Shown: positions 43,057-51,612, counted from the stretch's first letter. The stretch is DNA of 64,000 bases from an uncultured Alistipes sp. (GCA_947623305.1 CANQGQ010000002.1:224955-288954), one strand, 5' to 3'. Program-made: numbers and translations. Notes: generated from the letters alone by a model not told the origin.

Positions 43057-44775
43057 ATGAAAGGCAAATTGAAAAATTATTGGTGCGAGCTTCGTCGGGG
43101 GCTCGTGCAGGTCGTGCGGCGGCATCCCGTCGAAACGGCGTTGCAGACGGTTTTGACCGCTTTGTTTATTTGGTGGACCGAGGCGGAGGAATTTCCGCTC
43201 TTTCCGGCTCAGTGCCTGTGGATTTTCCCCCTCTTTTCGCTCGGGGCGCTCGTTCTCAATACGTGGGCCGGTCGGGGTCCGTGGCGTCGGGTTTACTATG
43301 TGTGTTGGGCGCCGCTCGTGCCGTTGCTGTTTTGGACGAGGCTGCCGGAATGGGTCGCGACGGAGCAATTTGCCCTGACGCTGGGCGTTCTGGTGCCGTT
43401 GGCCTTGCTGCTGTGCCGTCGGGCGCGCGATAACCGGCGTTTCGCGGCGGATGTCCTGCTCTATCTGCGGGCGGCCGTCATATCGTTGCTGTTCGCGAAT
43501 ATCGCGTTGGGCCTTTTCGAGGCGACGCTCTGGTCTGCGGCCTACATCTTCGGGTTCGACGAAATGCGTTGGGTCGAGCGGTTGGCGGTGGATGTCGTAC
43601 CGGTGGCGAATTTTTGGGCTGCTCCGATGCTCTTCCTGTTGTTGCTCGATCGCTGGGAGCGGACGGAGTACCGTTTGGCCCGTGTCGGCGAGGTTTTGGT
43701 AAACTGGATCTTTACACCGGCGCTTATCGTTTATGCGCTCCTTTTGCACCTGTATGTCATCAAGATATTGATCGCCTTGTCGCTGCCGCGCGGCGGGGTG
43801 GCCTATTTGGTTTTCGGATTCATCCTTACGGCGTTCGTCGTGCGGTTGTTGCGCGAGTTGGTCGAAAAACGGGTCGCCGATTGGTTCTACGACCGTTTCA
43901 GTTTCGTCATGTTGGTGCCGACTTTGCTGTTCTGGGTCGGAGCCGTACGCCGTGTCGGCGAATACGGATTGACCGCCTCGCGCGTCTATCTGCTTGTTTA
44001 CGGTTTGGTGATGACGCTCGCCGTGATCTTCTTTTTCCTGCGTGGGGGACGTTACCGCTGGCTGTTCGCTTCGGCGTTCGTGCTTTTCGCGGCTGTGGCC
44101 TACGTTCCGGCCCTGTCGCCCGAACGCATCGGGTTGCAGTCGCAGCGGGCGCGTTTCGAGCGGTTAGGCCGCGAACTGGGGATGCTCGATGCCGAAGGGC
44201 GTTTCGTCCGGCAGCCTGTTCCGCTCTCCGATTCGGTGCGCAGGGCCGACTATGCCAGCTTTTTTTCGGCGATGCGCTATGTCGATCGGTGCGATACGGC
44301 CTTCCATACCTCGTTAGGATTGGAGCGTTCCAACTCTTGGAATTTGGAATACGAACTGTTGCCGTGGAAAGCCGATACGGTGGTGATCGAAGAGGTCGCT
44401 ACCATTGCAACGGTGGAGCTGCCGCAGAACGCTCCGATTCCGCAGACGGACGCTTATCCGAATCTTTATGCCAATGTCGAACATGGACGGAATGAGAAAA
44501 ACGGGGCGCATTTCGCTTCCGATACGTTGCGCGTAACGCTCGACGGCCGGCCGTTGCTCGTTCTTTCCGGCGATGAGTTGGTGCGTCGACAGTTGGAGCG
44601 TGCGGAGCTGACTTTCGAGGAGCTTTTTAACCTCGACGAGGAGCAGGCGACGGAGTTTTTGGATTACCGCGACGAACGGGTGCGGATCGTGTTCCGAGAC
44701 TTGAAAGTCGAGCGGCGCGATTCGACGTCGTACGGTTGTGCCGGCGCGGTGGTCGAGTTGGTCATGTCGCGATGA
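43057..44775 (+). CDS. DUF4153-like multi-pass membrane protein
   Basis: 572 residues. About ten hydrophobic segments cover residues 25-350, followed by a soluble, charged C-terminal region (about 355-572). The layout and the WAAPMLFLLLLD / LVNWIFTPALIVYALLLHLY stretch are those of DUF4153 proteins, common in Bacteroidota and of unknown function. It starts 39 bases after rlmB, and its end is 16 bases before the metalloprotease gene, so it could be part of a longer transcript. No catalytic motif was seen. Confidence 0.8.
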   Translation: MKGKLKNYWCELRRGLVQVVRRHPVETALQTVLTALFIWWTEAEEFPLFPAQCLWIFPLFSLGALVLNTWAGRGPWRRVYYVCWAPLVPLLFWTRLPEWVATEQFALTLGVLVPLALLLCRRARDNRRFAADVLLYLRAAVISLLFANIALGLFEATLWSAAYIFGFDEMRWVERLAVDVVPVANFWAAPMLFLLLLDRWERTEYRLARVGEVLVNWIFTPALIVYALLLHLYVIKILIALSLPRGGVAYLVFGFILTAFVVRLLRELVEKRVADWFYDRFSFVMLVPTLLFWVGAVRRVGEYGLTASRVYLLVYGLVMTLAVIFFFLRGGRYRWLFASAFVLFAAVAYVPALSPERIGLQSQRARFERLGRELGMLDAEGRFVRQPVPLSDSVRRADYASFFSAMRYVDRCDTAFHTSLGLERSNSWNLEYELLPWKADTVVIEEVATIATVELPQNAPIPQTDAYPNLYANVEHGRNEKNGAHFASDTLRVTLDGRPLLVLSGDELVRRQLERAELTFEELFNLDEEQATEFLDYRDERVRIVFRDLKVERRDSTSYGCAGAVVELVMSR

Positions 44776-44791
44776 AAACGACGCTCGCGTG

Positions 44792-45355
44792 ATGAATCAT
44801 CCGATATTGGGCGAAATCGCGTGCGTGCAGTCGGCACGGGCGCGGCGAATCTCGATCAGCGTGCGCAAGGGCGGAGCGGTGCGGTTGGTTTATCCGCGTC
44901 GGGTCTCGCAACGGGAGGCATGGGCTTTTTTGGAGAGCAAGGTCGCGTGGGTCGAACGGGCCCGGCAACGGCTCGCGGCCCGCACGCCTGTCGAACCCCT
45001 GTTGCCGCCCGCCGAGGCGAAAGAGCGGATCGAGGAGCTGCGCCGTGCCGCGAAAGCCGATCTGCCGGCCCGTCTCGAACGCCTTTCGCAACAGACGGGC
45101 CTGAAATATGCCGGCCTGACGATTCGGGCCGCACGGACGAAGTGGGGATGCTGCACCAGCCGGAATACGCTCTCGTTGAGCCTTTTTTTGATGCTTTTGC
45201 CCGAACATCTGCGCGATTTCGTCCTCTTGCACGAACTTTGCCATACGGTGCATCACGACCATTCGCCCCGATTCCATGCCCTGCTCGACCGCCTGACCGG
45301 CGGCCGCGAAAAAGAGCTCCGTCGGGAGTTGCGCGGGTATTCGATTCGAGGATAA
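44792..45355 (+). CDS. YgjP-like (DUF45) zinc metallopeptidase-fold protein
   Basis: 187 residues from the ATG at 44792. The central TKWGCCTSRNTLSLSLFL and HELCHTVHHDHSPRFH (His147, Glu148, His151, with a third His in HSPRFH) are the DUF45/YgjP signature, an SprT-like gluzincin fold. Members have been called metal-dependent hydrolases; one E. coli member has been linked to UTP hydrolysis. The true substrate here is unknown. The longer open frame starting within the previous gene lacks support. Confidence 0.88.
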   Translation: MNHPILGEIACVQSARARRISISVRKGGAVRLVYPRRVSQREAWAFLESKVAWVERARQRLAARTPVEPLLPPAEAKERIEELRRAAKADLPARLERLSQQTGLKYAGLTIRAARTKWGCCTSRNTLSLSLFLMLLPEHLRDFVLLHELCHTVHHDHSPRFHALLDRLTGGREKELRRELRGYSIRG

Positions 45356-45440
45356 AAACCGGAAAATTATTGGAATTTAGCCGGTTTATGCTTATCTTCG
45401 TTGCAATAAGCGACCGAAAAACCATAAAACTATTGATACC

Positions 45441-46592
45441 ATGAAACAGAAAGTCAGCAAGAAATTCGAGGAACTCTACGGCGAGGGCGCCCAGTTGTTC
45501 ACCTCTCCGGGCCGTATCAACCTGATCGGCGAGCATACGGATTACAACGGCGGATTCGTCTTCCCGGGCGCCGTCGACAAGGGAATCGTGGCTGCGATCC
45601 GGCTCAATGGAACCGATCGGGTGAATGCCTATGCGCTCGACCTCGGCGAACAAACTTCGTTCGGTCTGAACGAAGAGGACAAACCCGGCGAAGGGTGGGC
45701 CTGCTACATCTTCGGCGTATGCCGCGAGATCCAGAAACGGGGCGGCAAAATCGGCGGATTCGATACCGTCTTCTCCGGCGATGTTCCGCTCGGAGCCGGC
45801 ATGTCGTCGTCCGCAGCATTGGAATCGACCTACGCCTTTGCGTTGAACGAGCTTTTCCATTGCAATATCGACAAATTCGAGTTGGCGAAGATCGGTCAGT
45901 CCACCGAGCACAACTACTGCGGGGTGAATTGCGGCATCATGGATCAGTTCGCTTCGGTTTTCGGAAAGGCGGGCTGTTTGATGCGGCTGGACTGCCGGTC
46001 GCTGGAGTACGTCTATTTCCCGTTCGATCCCGAGGCGCACGGATACAAACTTTTGCTGGTCGATTCGCGGGTGAAACACGAACTGGTCGATTCGCCCTAC
46101 AACAAACGCCGTCAGTCGTGCGAACGGGTCGTTGCGACGATGCAGAAAAAGCATCCGCACGTACAGTTCCTGCGCGACGCAGACCTGACGATGCTCGAGG
46201 AGGTCGCTCCCGAACTGTCGCAGGAGGATTACAAGCGGGCCCGCTTCGTTATCGGCGAGGTGCGTCGTGTATTGGATGTTTGCGATGCGCTGGAGCGGAA
46301 CGATTACGAGACGGTCGGCAAGAAGATGTACGAGACGCATTGGGGCCTTTCGAAGGATTACGAAGTGTCGTGCGTCGAACTGGATTTCCTCGCCGAGGTC
46401 GCGAAAGCGTGCGGCGTTACGGGTTCGCGCATCATGGGCGGCGGATTCGGCGGTTGTACCATCAATCTGGTCAAAAAGGAGCTGTACGATGATTTCGTCG
46501 CTGCGGTCAAGTCGAAGTTCGCGGCTGAATACGGCCATGAACCGAAAATCTACGATGTGGTCATTTCGGACGGTTCCAGACGATTGGAATAG
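45441..46592 (+). CDS. galK: Galactokinase GalK
   Basis: Phosphorylates galactose to galactose 1-phosphate in the Leloir pathway. 383 residues, a GHMP kinase with the galactokinase signature GRINLIGEHTDYNGGFVFP (24-42), ATP motif PLGAGMSSSAALE (about 115-127), NYCGVNCGIMDQFAS with the catalytic Asp, and C-terminal GSRIMGGGFGGCTINLV. No galactose mutarotase, transporter or galT neighbours are present. An imperfect -7 box (TATCTTCG, 45393-45400) lies 40 bases upstream; a ROK regulator is 0.7 kb away, convergent. Confidence 0.95.
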   Translation: MKQKVSKKFEELYGEGAQLFTSPGRINLIGEHTDYNGGFVFPGAVDKGIVAAIRLNGTDRVNAYALDLGEQTSFGLNEEDKPGEGWACYIFGVCREIQKRGGKIGGFDTVFSGDVPLGAGMSSSAALESTYAFALNELFHCNIDKFELAKIGQSTEHNYCGVNCGIMDQFASVFGKAGCLMRLDCRSLEYVYFPFDPEAHGYKLLLVDSRVKHELVDSPYNKRRQSCERVVATMQKKHPHVQFLRDADLTMLEEVAPELSQEDYKRARFVIGEVRRVLDVCDALERNDYETVGKKMYETHWGLSKDYEVSCVELDFLAEVAKACGVTGSRIMGGGFGGCTINLVKKELYDDFVAAVKSKFAAEYGHEPKIYDVVISDGSRRLE

Positions 46593-46616
46593 TTTGAACG
46601 AAACCCAATGAATACC

Positions 46617-46657
46617 CGAGCGGGATGGCTTTCTGTTGCAGCCGTCCCGCTCGAATT
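46617..46657 (+). terminator. Terminator after galK
   Basis: CGAGCGGGATGGCT pairs with AGCCGTCCCGCTCG (one mismatch) with a 9-base loop, followed by AATTTATATT. It ends the galK transcript. Confidence 0.8.
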
Positions 46658-46685
46658 TATATTAAGGCTCGTAAATGAAACCACA

Positions 46686-46747
46686 TGACCGACGGCAACG
46701 GAAATCCGTTCGCTAACTCGATTCGGTCGAAAGTTGTATATTAGTTG
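46686..46747 (-). repeat. Dispersed intergenic repeat, copy D (tail module)
   Basis: GACCGACGGCAA, then TTCGCTAACTCGATTCGGT, then AAAGTTGTATATTAGTTGC match the tail of copy A almost base for base. It lies at the very 3' end of the GNAT gene and slightly overlaps its stop region. Confidence 0.75.
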
Positions 46748-47274
46748 CTTCCTAATATTTTCTGGAACATAATTTCGTCCGTGTAGCCGTCGGGCGTCCA
46801 GAGCCAGTCGCGTTTGATGCCGATCTCCGTGAATCCGGCATTGCGGAAAAGGGCCAGACTGGCTTCGTTCGTCGCACCGGCATTGCCCCATAGTTGATGC
46901 AGCCGCAACACTTCGCGACCGTATCGGCAAACCGTCGATACGGCATCCTTGGCATATCCTTTGCCCCGGGCGTCTGCCGGATAGATCAAAAGACCGATTC
47001 CGGCCCGTCCGTTCAGCGGGTCGAACTCGAACAGATCGAGCGCTCCGACGACCTGCCCGTCCGCGCGGGTTTCGATGATCAACCGCTGCTGGTGGGTTTG
47101 AAAGAGGTCGAACTGCTGCTCCTCGACGAACCGCTCCAACGTATGCCGCGAGAAAGGAGCGGTCGTGCCGCTGACACGCCAGACCGACGGATCGTTTTCC
47201 CATCGGTACATCGGGTCGATGTCCTCCGGCTCGACGGCCCGCAAGCGGATGAGTTCTCCTTCGATCGGTGTCAA
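46741..47274 (-). CDS. GNAT-family N-acetyltransferase (RimJ/RimL or SpeG-like)
   Basis: 177 residues: IRLRAVEPEDIDPMYRWENDP at the N-terminus, AGIGLLIYPADARGKGYAKDAV giving the acetyl-CoA pyrophosphate loop, and LWGNAGATNEASLALFRNAGFTEIG for motif B. This is the branch that contains ribosomal-protein and spermidine acetyltransferases; the acceptor is unknown. It overlaps the ROK gene stop by 4 bases, so it may be translated with it. Confidence 0.87.
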   Translation of the reverse strand: MTPIEGELIRLRAVEPEDIDPMYRWENDPSVWRVSGTTAPFSRHTLERFVEEQQFDLFQTHQQRLIIETRADGQVVGALDLFEFDPLNGRAGIGLLIYPADARGKGYAKDAVSTVCRYGREVLRLHQLWGNAGATNEASLALFRNAGFTEIGIKRDWLWTPDGYTDEIMFQKILGSN

Positions 47275-48500
47275 AGTCCGATGATTTTGTTACGGATCAA
47301 CATCGCCACGCCCCAGGCATTGGCATTTTCCGACATCTTCGAAACGCGGAATTTCGTATCCTTGTAGACGAGATTCAACGAATATTTGTTGGTCGCCGAT
47401 TTCAACGGGAGCATCAGGTAGTCGCCCGCCGCCGCCAGATTGCCGCCGACGATGACCGTCTCCGGATTGAACGTGTTGATGAGGAAGGCGACCGCCTTGC
47501 CGACCTTCTCGCCGGCTTCCTCGATCAATTCGATGGAAAGATTGTCGTCGTTTTTCGCAGCGGCGATGATTTCATCAATATGGATGGGCTTCTTTTGTTC
47601 GTATTGTTCGCGCAGGATGGTGTTGACCCCCTTTTCGATCAGATGACGCATCTTGTCCTCGATGGCGATACCCGAAACTTCGGTCTCCAAACAGCCTTTC
47701 TTGCCGCACGAACAGATGATTTCGTTGTCGAAGAACGGAATGTGGCCGAATTCACCGGCGAAACCGCTTTTGCCGTAATAGAGTTGTCCGTCGACGATGA
47801 TTCCGATGGCCACGCCCCGACCCATGTGCAGGTAGAGCACGTTGCTTTCGTCTTTCGATTTGCCGCAGGTGTATTCGGCATAGCAGCGGGCGCGGGTGTC
47901 GTTTTCGAGCAGTACGCGGATGCCGACCCGTTCTTCGAGGATGTCGCGCAGCGATTGTTCGCTCGATGTGAAGTATTTGTAGCTGCGGCCCGTGTCCGGA
48001 TTGACGCGGCCCGTCATGCAGACGCCCAGACCGAGGATCTTGCCGCGGTCGATGCCGCAGTTCGCGATGAACTGTTCGATATTCGTGCAGATATGCTCCA
48101 TGCACTGCGGTCGGTCGAGCAGTTCGAACGCGTTGTCGGTCTCCTCCTTGATGATGTTGTTTTGCAGGTCGGTGATCAGAAAGGTCATGTTGTCGCGGCC
48201 GACGTTCACACCCGCGAAATAGATCGCCGAGTTGGCCAGTCCGAAGATGTTGGGGCGACGTCCGCCCGGCGTTTCCACTTTTCCCAAATCGCACACGATG
48301 TTTTCCTCTACCAATTCCTGTACTAATTTGGTGATGGTCGGTACGCTGATATGCAACTCTTTGGTCAGTTCCGAAAGGGTGCATTCGCCGTTGACGGCCA
48401 TGTGGGCGATGATGTTGCGTTTGATGATGTTGTTTTTATGGGAAATTCCCTTCAAGGCATCTTCTTCGTGTTTATTGAAAAACTCGGTCAGTGAGGTCAT
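47271..48500 (-). CDS. ROK-family transcriptional regulator (NagC/XylR/Mlc type)
   Basis: 409 residues. An N-terminal winged helix (about 20-85, CTLSELTKELHISVPTITKLVQELV) is followed by a ROK sugar-kinase-like domain with GVNVGRDNMTFLITDL, GLGVCMTGRVN, ENDTRARCYAEY and the zinc motif GHIPFFDNEIICSCGKKGCLE. The kinase ATP loop at GVNVGRDN is kept in form. Such proteins repress sugar-use genes until they bind a sugar. Being convergent to galK, it may respond to a hexose, but no operator was identified. The -7 box is 30 bases upstream. Confidence 0.9.
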   Translation of the reverse strand: MTSLTEFFNKHEEDALKGISHKNNIIKRNIIAHMAVNGECTLSELTKELHISVPTITKLVQELVEENIVCDLGKVETPGGRRPNIFGLANSAIYFAGVNVGRDNMTFLITDLQNNIIKEETDNAFELLDRPQCMEHICTNIEQFIANCGIDRGKILGLGVCMTGRVNPDTGRSYKYFTSSEQSLRDILEERVGIRVLLENDTRARCYAEYTCGKSKDESNVLYLHMGRGVAIGIIVDGQLYYGKSGFAGEFGHIPFFDNEIICSCGKKGCLETEVSGIAIEDKMRHLIEKGVNTILREQYEQKKPIHIDEIIAAAKNDDNLSIELIEEAGEKVGKAVAFLINTFNPETVIVGGNLAAAGDYLMLPLKSATNKYSLNLVYKDTKFRVSKMSENANAWGVAMLIRNKIIGL

Positions 48501-48529
48501 CTTTCGATTCGCATTTTTAATTTACCGCG

Positions 48530-48537
48530 CAAAATTA
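48530..48537 (-). promoter_or_regulatory. -7 box for the ROK gene
   Basis: Minus-strand TAATTTTG fits TAnnTTTG, 29 bases before the ATG at 48500. Confidence 0.55.
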
Positions 48538-48613
48538 ATAAATATATTTAATAAATACAACTCTTGCCGTCGAAATTTTTGGTTCGGAGGCCTTGTTTCG
48601 AAAGAGACGAAAC

Positions 48614-48642
48614 GGGCCGCATCCTGCATGAGGATGCGGCCC
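48614..48642 (-). terminator. Hairpin after fabD
   Basis: A perfect 12-bp stem GGGCCGCATCCT/AGGATGCGGCCC with a 5-base loop lies 27 bases beyond the fabD stop. On the minus strand the bases after it are GTTTCGTCTCTTTCG, only moderately T-rich. Confidence 0.75.
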
Positions 48643-48668
48643 GCTCGAACGAACGAATGCGATACGGT

Positions 48669-49550
48669 TTACAAGGTCGATTTCGATTCGACGTTGGCTT
48701 CGGCATCCACTTTTTTAATCAATCCCTGAAGTACATTGCCCGGGCCGAGTTCGGTGAATTCCGTAATACCGTCGGCGAGCATGTTGCGCACGATGTAGGT
48801 CCAGCGTACCGGAGCCGTCAACTGGGCAATCAGATTCGCTTTGATTTTCGCCGGATCGGTATAGGGCTTGGCATCCACATTCTGGTAGATGGGGCAGGTC
48901 GGGGTCTGGAACGGAGCATCGTTGATGGCTTTTTCCAGCTCTTGTTTGGCCGGTTCCATCAACGGCGAGTGGAATGCACCGCCGACCGGCAGACGCAATG
49001 CACGGCGGGCACCGGCGGCTTTGGCCTTTTCGCAAGCGGCATCGACGGCCTCGACAGCACCTGAAATCACGAGCTGCCCCGGGCAGTTGTAGTTGGCTGC
49101 GACGACGACGCCTTCGGTCGATGCGCAAATATCCTCGACCGTCTTGTCATCCAGGCCGAGAATGGCCGCCATCGTTCCGGGATGTGCTTCGCAGGCGGCC
49201 TGCATGGCCTGGGCACGTTTCGATACGAGTTTCAGACCGTCCTCGAACGAGAGAGCGCCAGCGACGACCAATGCCGAGAACTCGCCCAACGAGTGTCCGG
49301 CAACGGCATCGGGCTTTACGCCGAGCGCCTTGGCCATGATGACCGAGTGGAGGAATACGGCGGGTTGCGTAACTTTGGTCTGTTTCAGCTCCTCAGGCGT
49401 GCCGGCGAACATGATGTCCGTGATGCGGAATCCGAGAATCTCGTTCGCCTGTTCGAAAAGCTCTTTGGCAGCAGGTACATGGTCGTAGAGGTCTTTGCCC
49501 ATCCCGACGGACTGAGCGCCCTGACCCGGGAAAACGTATGCGTGTTTCAT
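48669..49550 (-). CDS. fabD: Malonyl-CoA:ACP transacylase FabD
   Basis: Loads malonyl onto acyl carrier protein for fatty acid elongation. 293 residues with YVFPGQGAQSVGMGKDLY at the start, the nucleophile Ser87 in AGHSLGEFSALV, and the catalytic His in VGGAFHSPLM. The ATG at 49550 is preferred over a TTG four codons earlier because the family begins MKxAYVFPGQG. It stands alone, without other fab genes. Its -7 box lies back to back with the promoter of the second cobalamin riboswitch. Confidence 0.96.
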   Translation of the reverse strand: MKHAYVFPGQGAQSVGMGKDLYDHVPAAKELFEQANEILGFRITDIMFAGTPEELKQTKVTQPAVFLHSVIMAKALGVKPDAVAGHSLGEFSALVVAGALSFEDGLKLVSKRAQAMQAACEAHPGTMAAILGLDDKTVEDICASTEGVVVAANYNCPGQLVISGAVEAVDAACEKAKAAGARRALRLPVGGAFHSPLMEPAKQELEKAINDAPFQTPTCPIYQNVDAKPYTDPAKIKANLIAQLTAPVRWTYIVRNMLADGITEFTELGPGNVLQGLIKKVDAEANVESKSTL

Positions 49551-49581
49551 CTTCGATTGCAATTTTTTTGGGTTTGCGTCG

Positions 49582-49589
49582 CAAAGATA
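49582..49589 (-). promoter_or_regulatory. -7 box for fabD
   Basis: Minus-strand TATCTTTG fits TAnnTTTG, 31 bases before the fabD ATG. Confidence 0.65.
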
Positions 49590-49602
49590 CGAATTTATTT
49601 CT

Positions 49603-49610
49603 TAACTTTG
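49603..49610 (+). promoter_or_regulatory. -7 box driving the orphan riboswitch
   Basis: TAACTTTG fits TAnnTTTG and ends about 11 bases before the aptamer begins, as at the first riboswitch. The intact promoter suggests the riboswitch is still transcribed. Confidence 0.65.
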
Positions 49611-49621
49611 CATTGCAATGG

Positions 49622-49787
49622 TTCGCAAAGGACGTCCGCGTCCGGCGCGATTGAATGGGAATGCCGTGTGAATCGGCAGCAGTTCCCGCTGCTGTAAGTC
49701 CCTGCGTGTTCCGCAACAGTTTCTGAGCCACTGGTTTATGACCGGGAAGGCGTTGCGGACGGGACAAGCCAGAAGACCTGCCTTGCA
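49622..49787 (+). promoter_or_regulatory. Second cobalamin riboswitch, without a recognisable target gene
   Basis: All core elements are present in order: GCGCGATTGAATGGGAAT, GTGTGAATCGGCAGCAG, CCCGCTGCTGTAAGT, GAGCCACTG, ACCGGGAAGGCG and the B12 box GCCAGAAGACCTGCC (about 49768-49782). It has its own -7 box. Downstream there is no TonB receptor, cob gene or other known corrinoid gene; the transcript meets a terminator at about 50002. It may regulate a lost or displaced gene, a small peptide, or a gene now on the far side of the mobile element. Confidence 0.93.
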
Positions 49788-50001
49788 CTTCCAATTCCGG
49801 AAGAATCTTTTTTTCGAGGCCTCTGCGGAGAACGGAGCATCGGTCGAGTTTTTTCAGTACGATCGTCTGAAGAAGATCATCCGTATAGGGCGCGAATGCC
49901 CCTGCCGCCGAAGAACGATTCGATTCCGGAAAGGAACCTACCTTTTGCAGAATCATTCGGGCTGTCGGTGCCATAAGGAGATTAGTTGTATACAGTCCGA
50001 A

Positions 50002-50041
50002 AAAAGCCCCCGAAAACCTGCCTGTTTTCGAGGGCTTTTAT
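50002..50041 (+). terminator. Terminator of the orphan riboswitch transcript
   Basis: AAAAGCCCCCGAAAAC pairs with GTTTTCGAGGGCTTTT (one mismatch) with a 6-base loop, then TTATTAATT. Confidence 0.85.
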
Positions 50042-50125
50042 TAATTGGTTCTAATCTTGCTTTTTGTTAACTTGGCCGTCTTTATTTAGACGCATACAAA
50101 ATTTTTGTAGGTCGCAAAATTTTGT

Positions 50126-50133
50126 TACCTTTG
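50126..50133 (+). promoter_or_regulatory. -7 box in the AT-rich junction
   Basis: TACCTTTG fits TAnnTTTG. It could drive the secreted-protein gene at 50387, with a leader of about 250 bases. Confidence 0.4.
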
Positions 50134-50386
50134 TAACGCATTGCCGAAAGGTGGTGCGCTTTTTACATAGGATAGCGTTTTGCTATTGAACTTGTATCAG
50201 AAAACTGCCAATTTTCAAACGCAACAAGGGTCAATAGGCACAGAACGCCCACGTTTACGTGGGTTGTGCTTATATGTTGCGTGGGTATGGCAGTACCTCT
50301 GATACTTTGGGCCAATCCACGCTTTTTTTGTGCGTGTGTTGGTCGAAGTGAGGCACTATTGCACAAAACCTATAAAAACTTACAAA

Positions 50387-50935
50387 ATGAAAAAACTATG
50401 TTCTACAGTGCTAACGCTTATGGTACTGTCAAGCGCTTGGGCACAAATTAAGGTTGATCAATCCTTTACAAATGATCTGATTATTATTGGAAACCTTTCA
50501 GCTGGAAGAGTGCTAAATTTATTAGGGGATGATGGATCGCAAAGAACTGCTGAACATAAATTATATTGTCGTATATTCCATGAAACAACTACTTATGGGA
50601 TATTGATTGATACTGAGAACAGATATGATGATGATTTTGAATTTGCTCTTGGTACGGATATAGACAAGGCCAAAGAGAGTCTATCCACTATCCTTGAATT
50701 TATGCGTACAAAACCATTGAAGACGAGCTTAACGATAACCGATGAAGATAATAGAATCATTCAGATCAACCTTATCAAGCGCAACAAGATAACATTAGAG
50801 GCAATAGATGTTAAAGGTGCTACGATTGTAAATAAGGTTTATTTGACACAGGCAAATTTAGAACGAGCCTTAAAACTATTGGACAATAAAACTGAACAAA
50901 AAGTTGAAGAAGCTATAGCCAAAAACAATAACTGA
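50387..50935 (+). CDS. AT-rich secreted protein of unknown function
   Basis: 182 residues from the ATG at 50387, with a signal peptide ending WAQ (MKKLCSTVLTLMVLSSAWA). The mature part is mixed alpha/beta, with DLIIIGNLSAGRVLNLLGDDG, LTITDEDNRIIQINLIKRNK and a charged helical tail, and lacks a family motif I recognise. Base composition is far more AT-rich than the chromosome genes on the left and than the mobile-element genes on the right, which suggests independent transfer. It has its own terminator. Whether it belongs to the host or to the element cannot be decided here. Confidence 0.72.
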   Translation: MKKLCSTVLTLMVLSSAWAQIKVDQSFTNDLIIIGNLSAGRVLNLLGDDGSQRTAEHKLYCRIFHETTTYGILIDTENRYDDDFEFALGTDIDKAKESLSTILEFMRTKPLKTSLTITDEDNRIIQINLIKRNKITLEAIDVKGATIVNKVYLTQANLERALKLLDNKTEQKVEEAIAKNNN

Positions 50936-50959
50936 TTTGTGTTTAAGCACTTAAATACG

Positions 50960-50990
50960 AAAAGAGCCGTCGAATCGATGGCTCTTTTAC
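50960..50990 (+). terminator. Terminator after the secreted-protein gene
   Basis: AAAAGAGCC pairs with GGCTCTTTT with an 11-base loop, followed by TACTTG and a T run a few bases on. Confidence 0.8.
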
Positions 50991-51165
50991 TTGTATTTTT
51001 ATTATCTTTATGCGTTGGTTGAATTAAATTCATAGATTTCTTTTGTTTATTTATCATTTTGTCGCAAATTATTAATAGGCATAGACGAAATAACATTAAC
51101 AAAGAAATCTCTTGATGTGTATTTAATCAAATAGAGCTAAAGGGCTTCTTCCGAATATCTAATGT

Positions 51166-51375
51166 TTAAAACTGAAACGGTCTTATTGATGTTACAAGTA
51201 TGTTGTCATCAGGTTTACTAAACTTTTTGAATTCTTCACTTGCTTCTTCGTGTGAATTGAACAAAGCAACCTCATCTCGGAGAGGTTTAATCCGAAATTC
51301 ATATTTGTATGGCAAAGTTACTACAAAAAAGTGGAATACGGAAGAATGAAGTAATAGAATTGATTTACAGAGGTT
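51166..51375 (-). pseudogene. C-terminal remnant of an unknown gene
   Basis: A 69-codon minus-strand open stretch ends in TAA at 51166 and reads as a credible protein end (PYKYEFRIKPLRDEVALFN, then SHEEASEEFKKF, then DDNILVTSIRPFQF). An in-frame TGA closes it at about 51376 and no usable start codon lies near it. The charged, non-repetitive reading looks like the end of a real protein rather than noise, but I cannot name a family. Truncation by element insertion is a possible cause. Confidence 0.35.
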
Positions 51376-51612
51376 TCATTTAAGCTGCCGATTATCTCCA
51401 ACGCCACCACAATCCTTGCCGAAGCCAAGTCAAGACGCCGCTGCGTTACTTGTTCGTAACCACACCATATAGGTGACGAAATGGGCAAGAATGGCAAAAC
51501 AAGGCATTGTGATATAGTGAGTTACTGACAACTCACGCAACAAATCCGGTTACGGAAAAAGATTGCGCCGTTCCTCCGTGTTTTGCGTACCGACGAAGGA
51601 TTCTTCACCGAC

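Larger units (their letters stand above)
49788..50386 (+). other. Spacer after the orphan riboswitch
   Basis: About 215 GC-rich bases separate the aptamer from a terminator. The only neat small frame after the aptamer is 26 codons from ATG at 49896 to TAA at 49976; it has no recognisable relatives and is a weak candidate. Beyond the terminator the composition becomes AT-rich, with a -7-like box at 50126 and a short inverted repeat CCCACGTTTACGTGGG near 50250. I see no gene before 50387. Confidence 0.55.

Noticed and set aside
44856..46538. Open frame of 560 codons opposite the metalloprotease and galK
   Set aside because: Antisense to two well-supported genes and without any motif.
49738..50070. 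110-codon frame starting inside the second riboswitch
   Set aside because: It begins within the aptamer and runs through the terminator; the sequence is Arg/Cys-rich noise.
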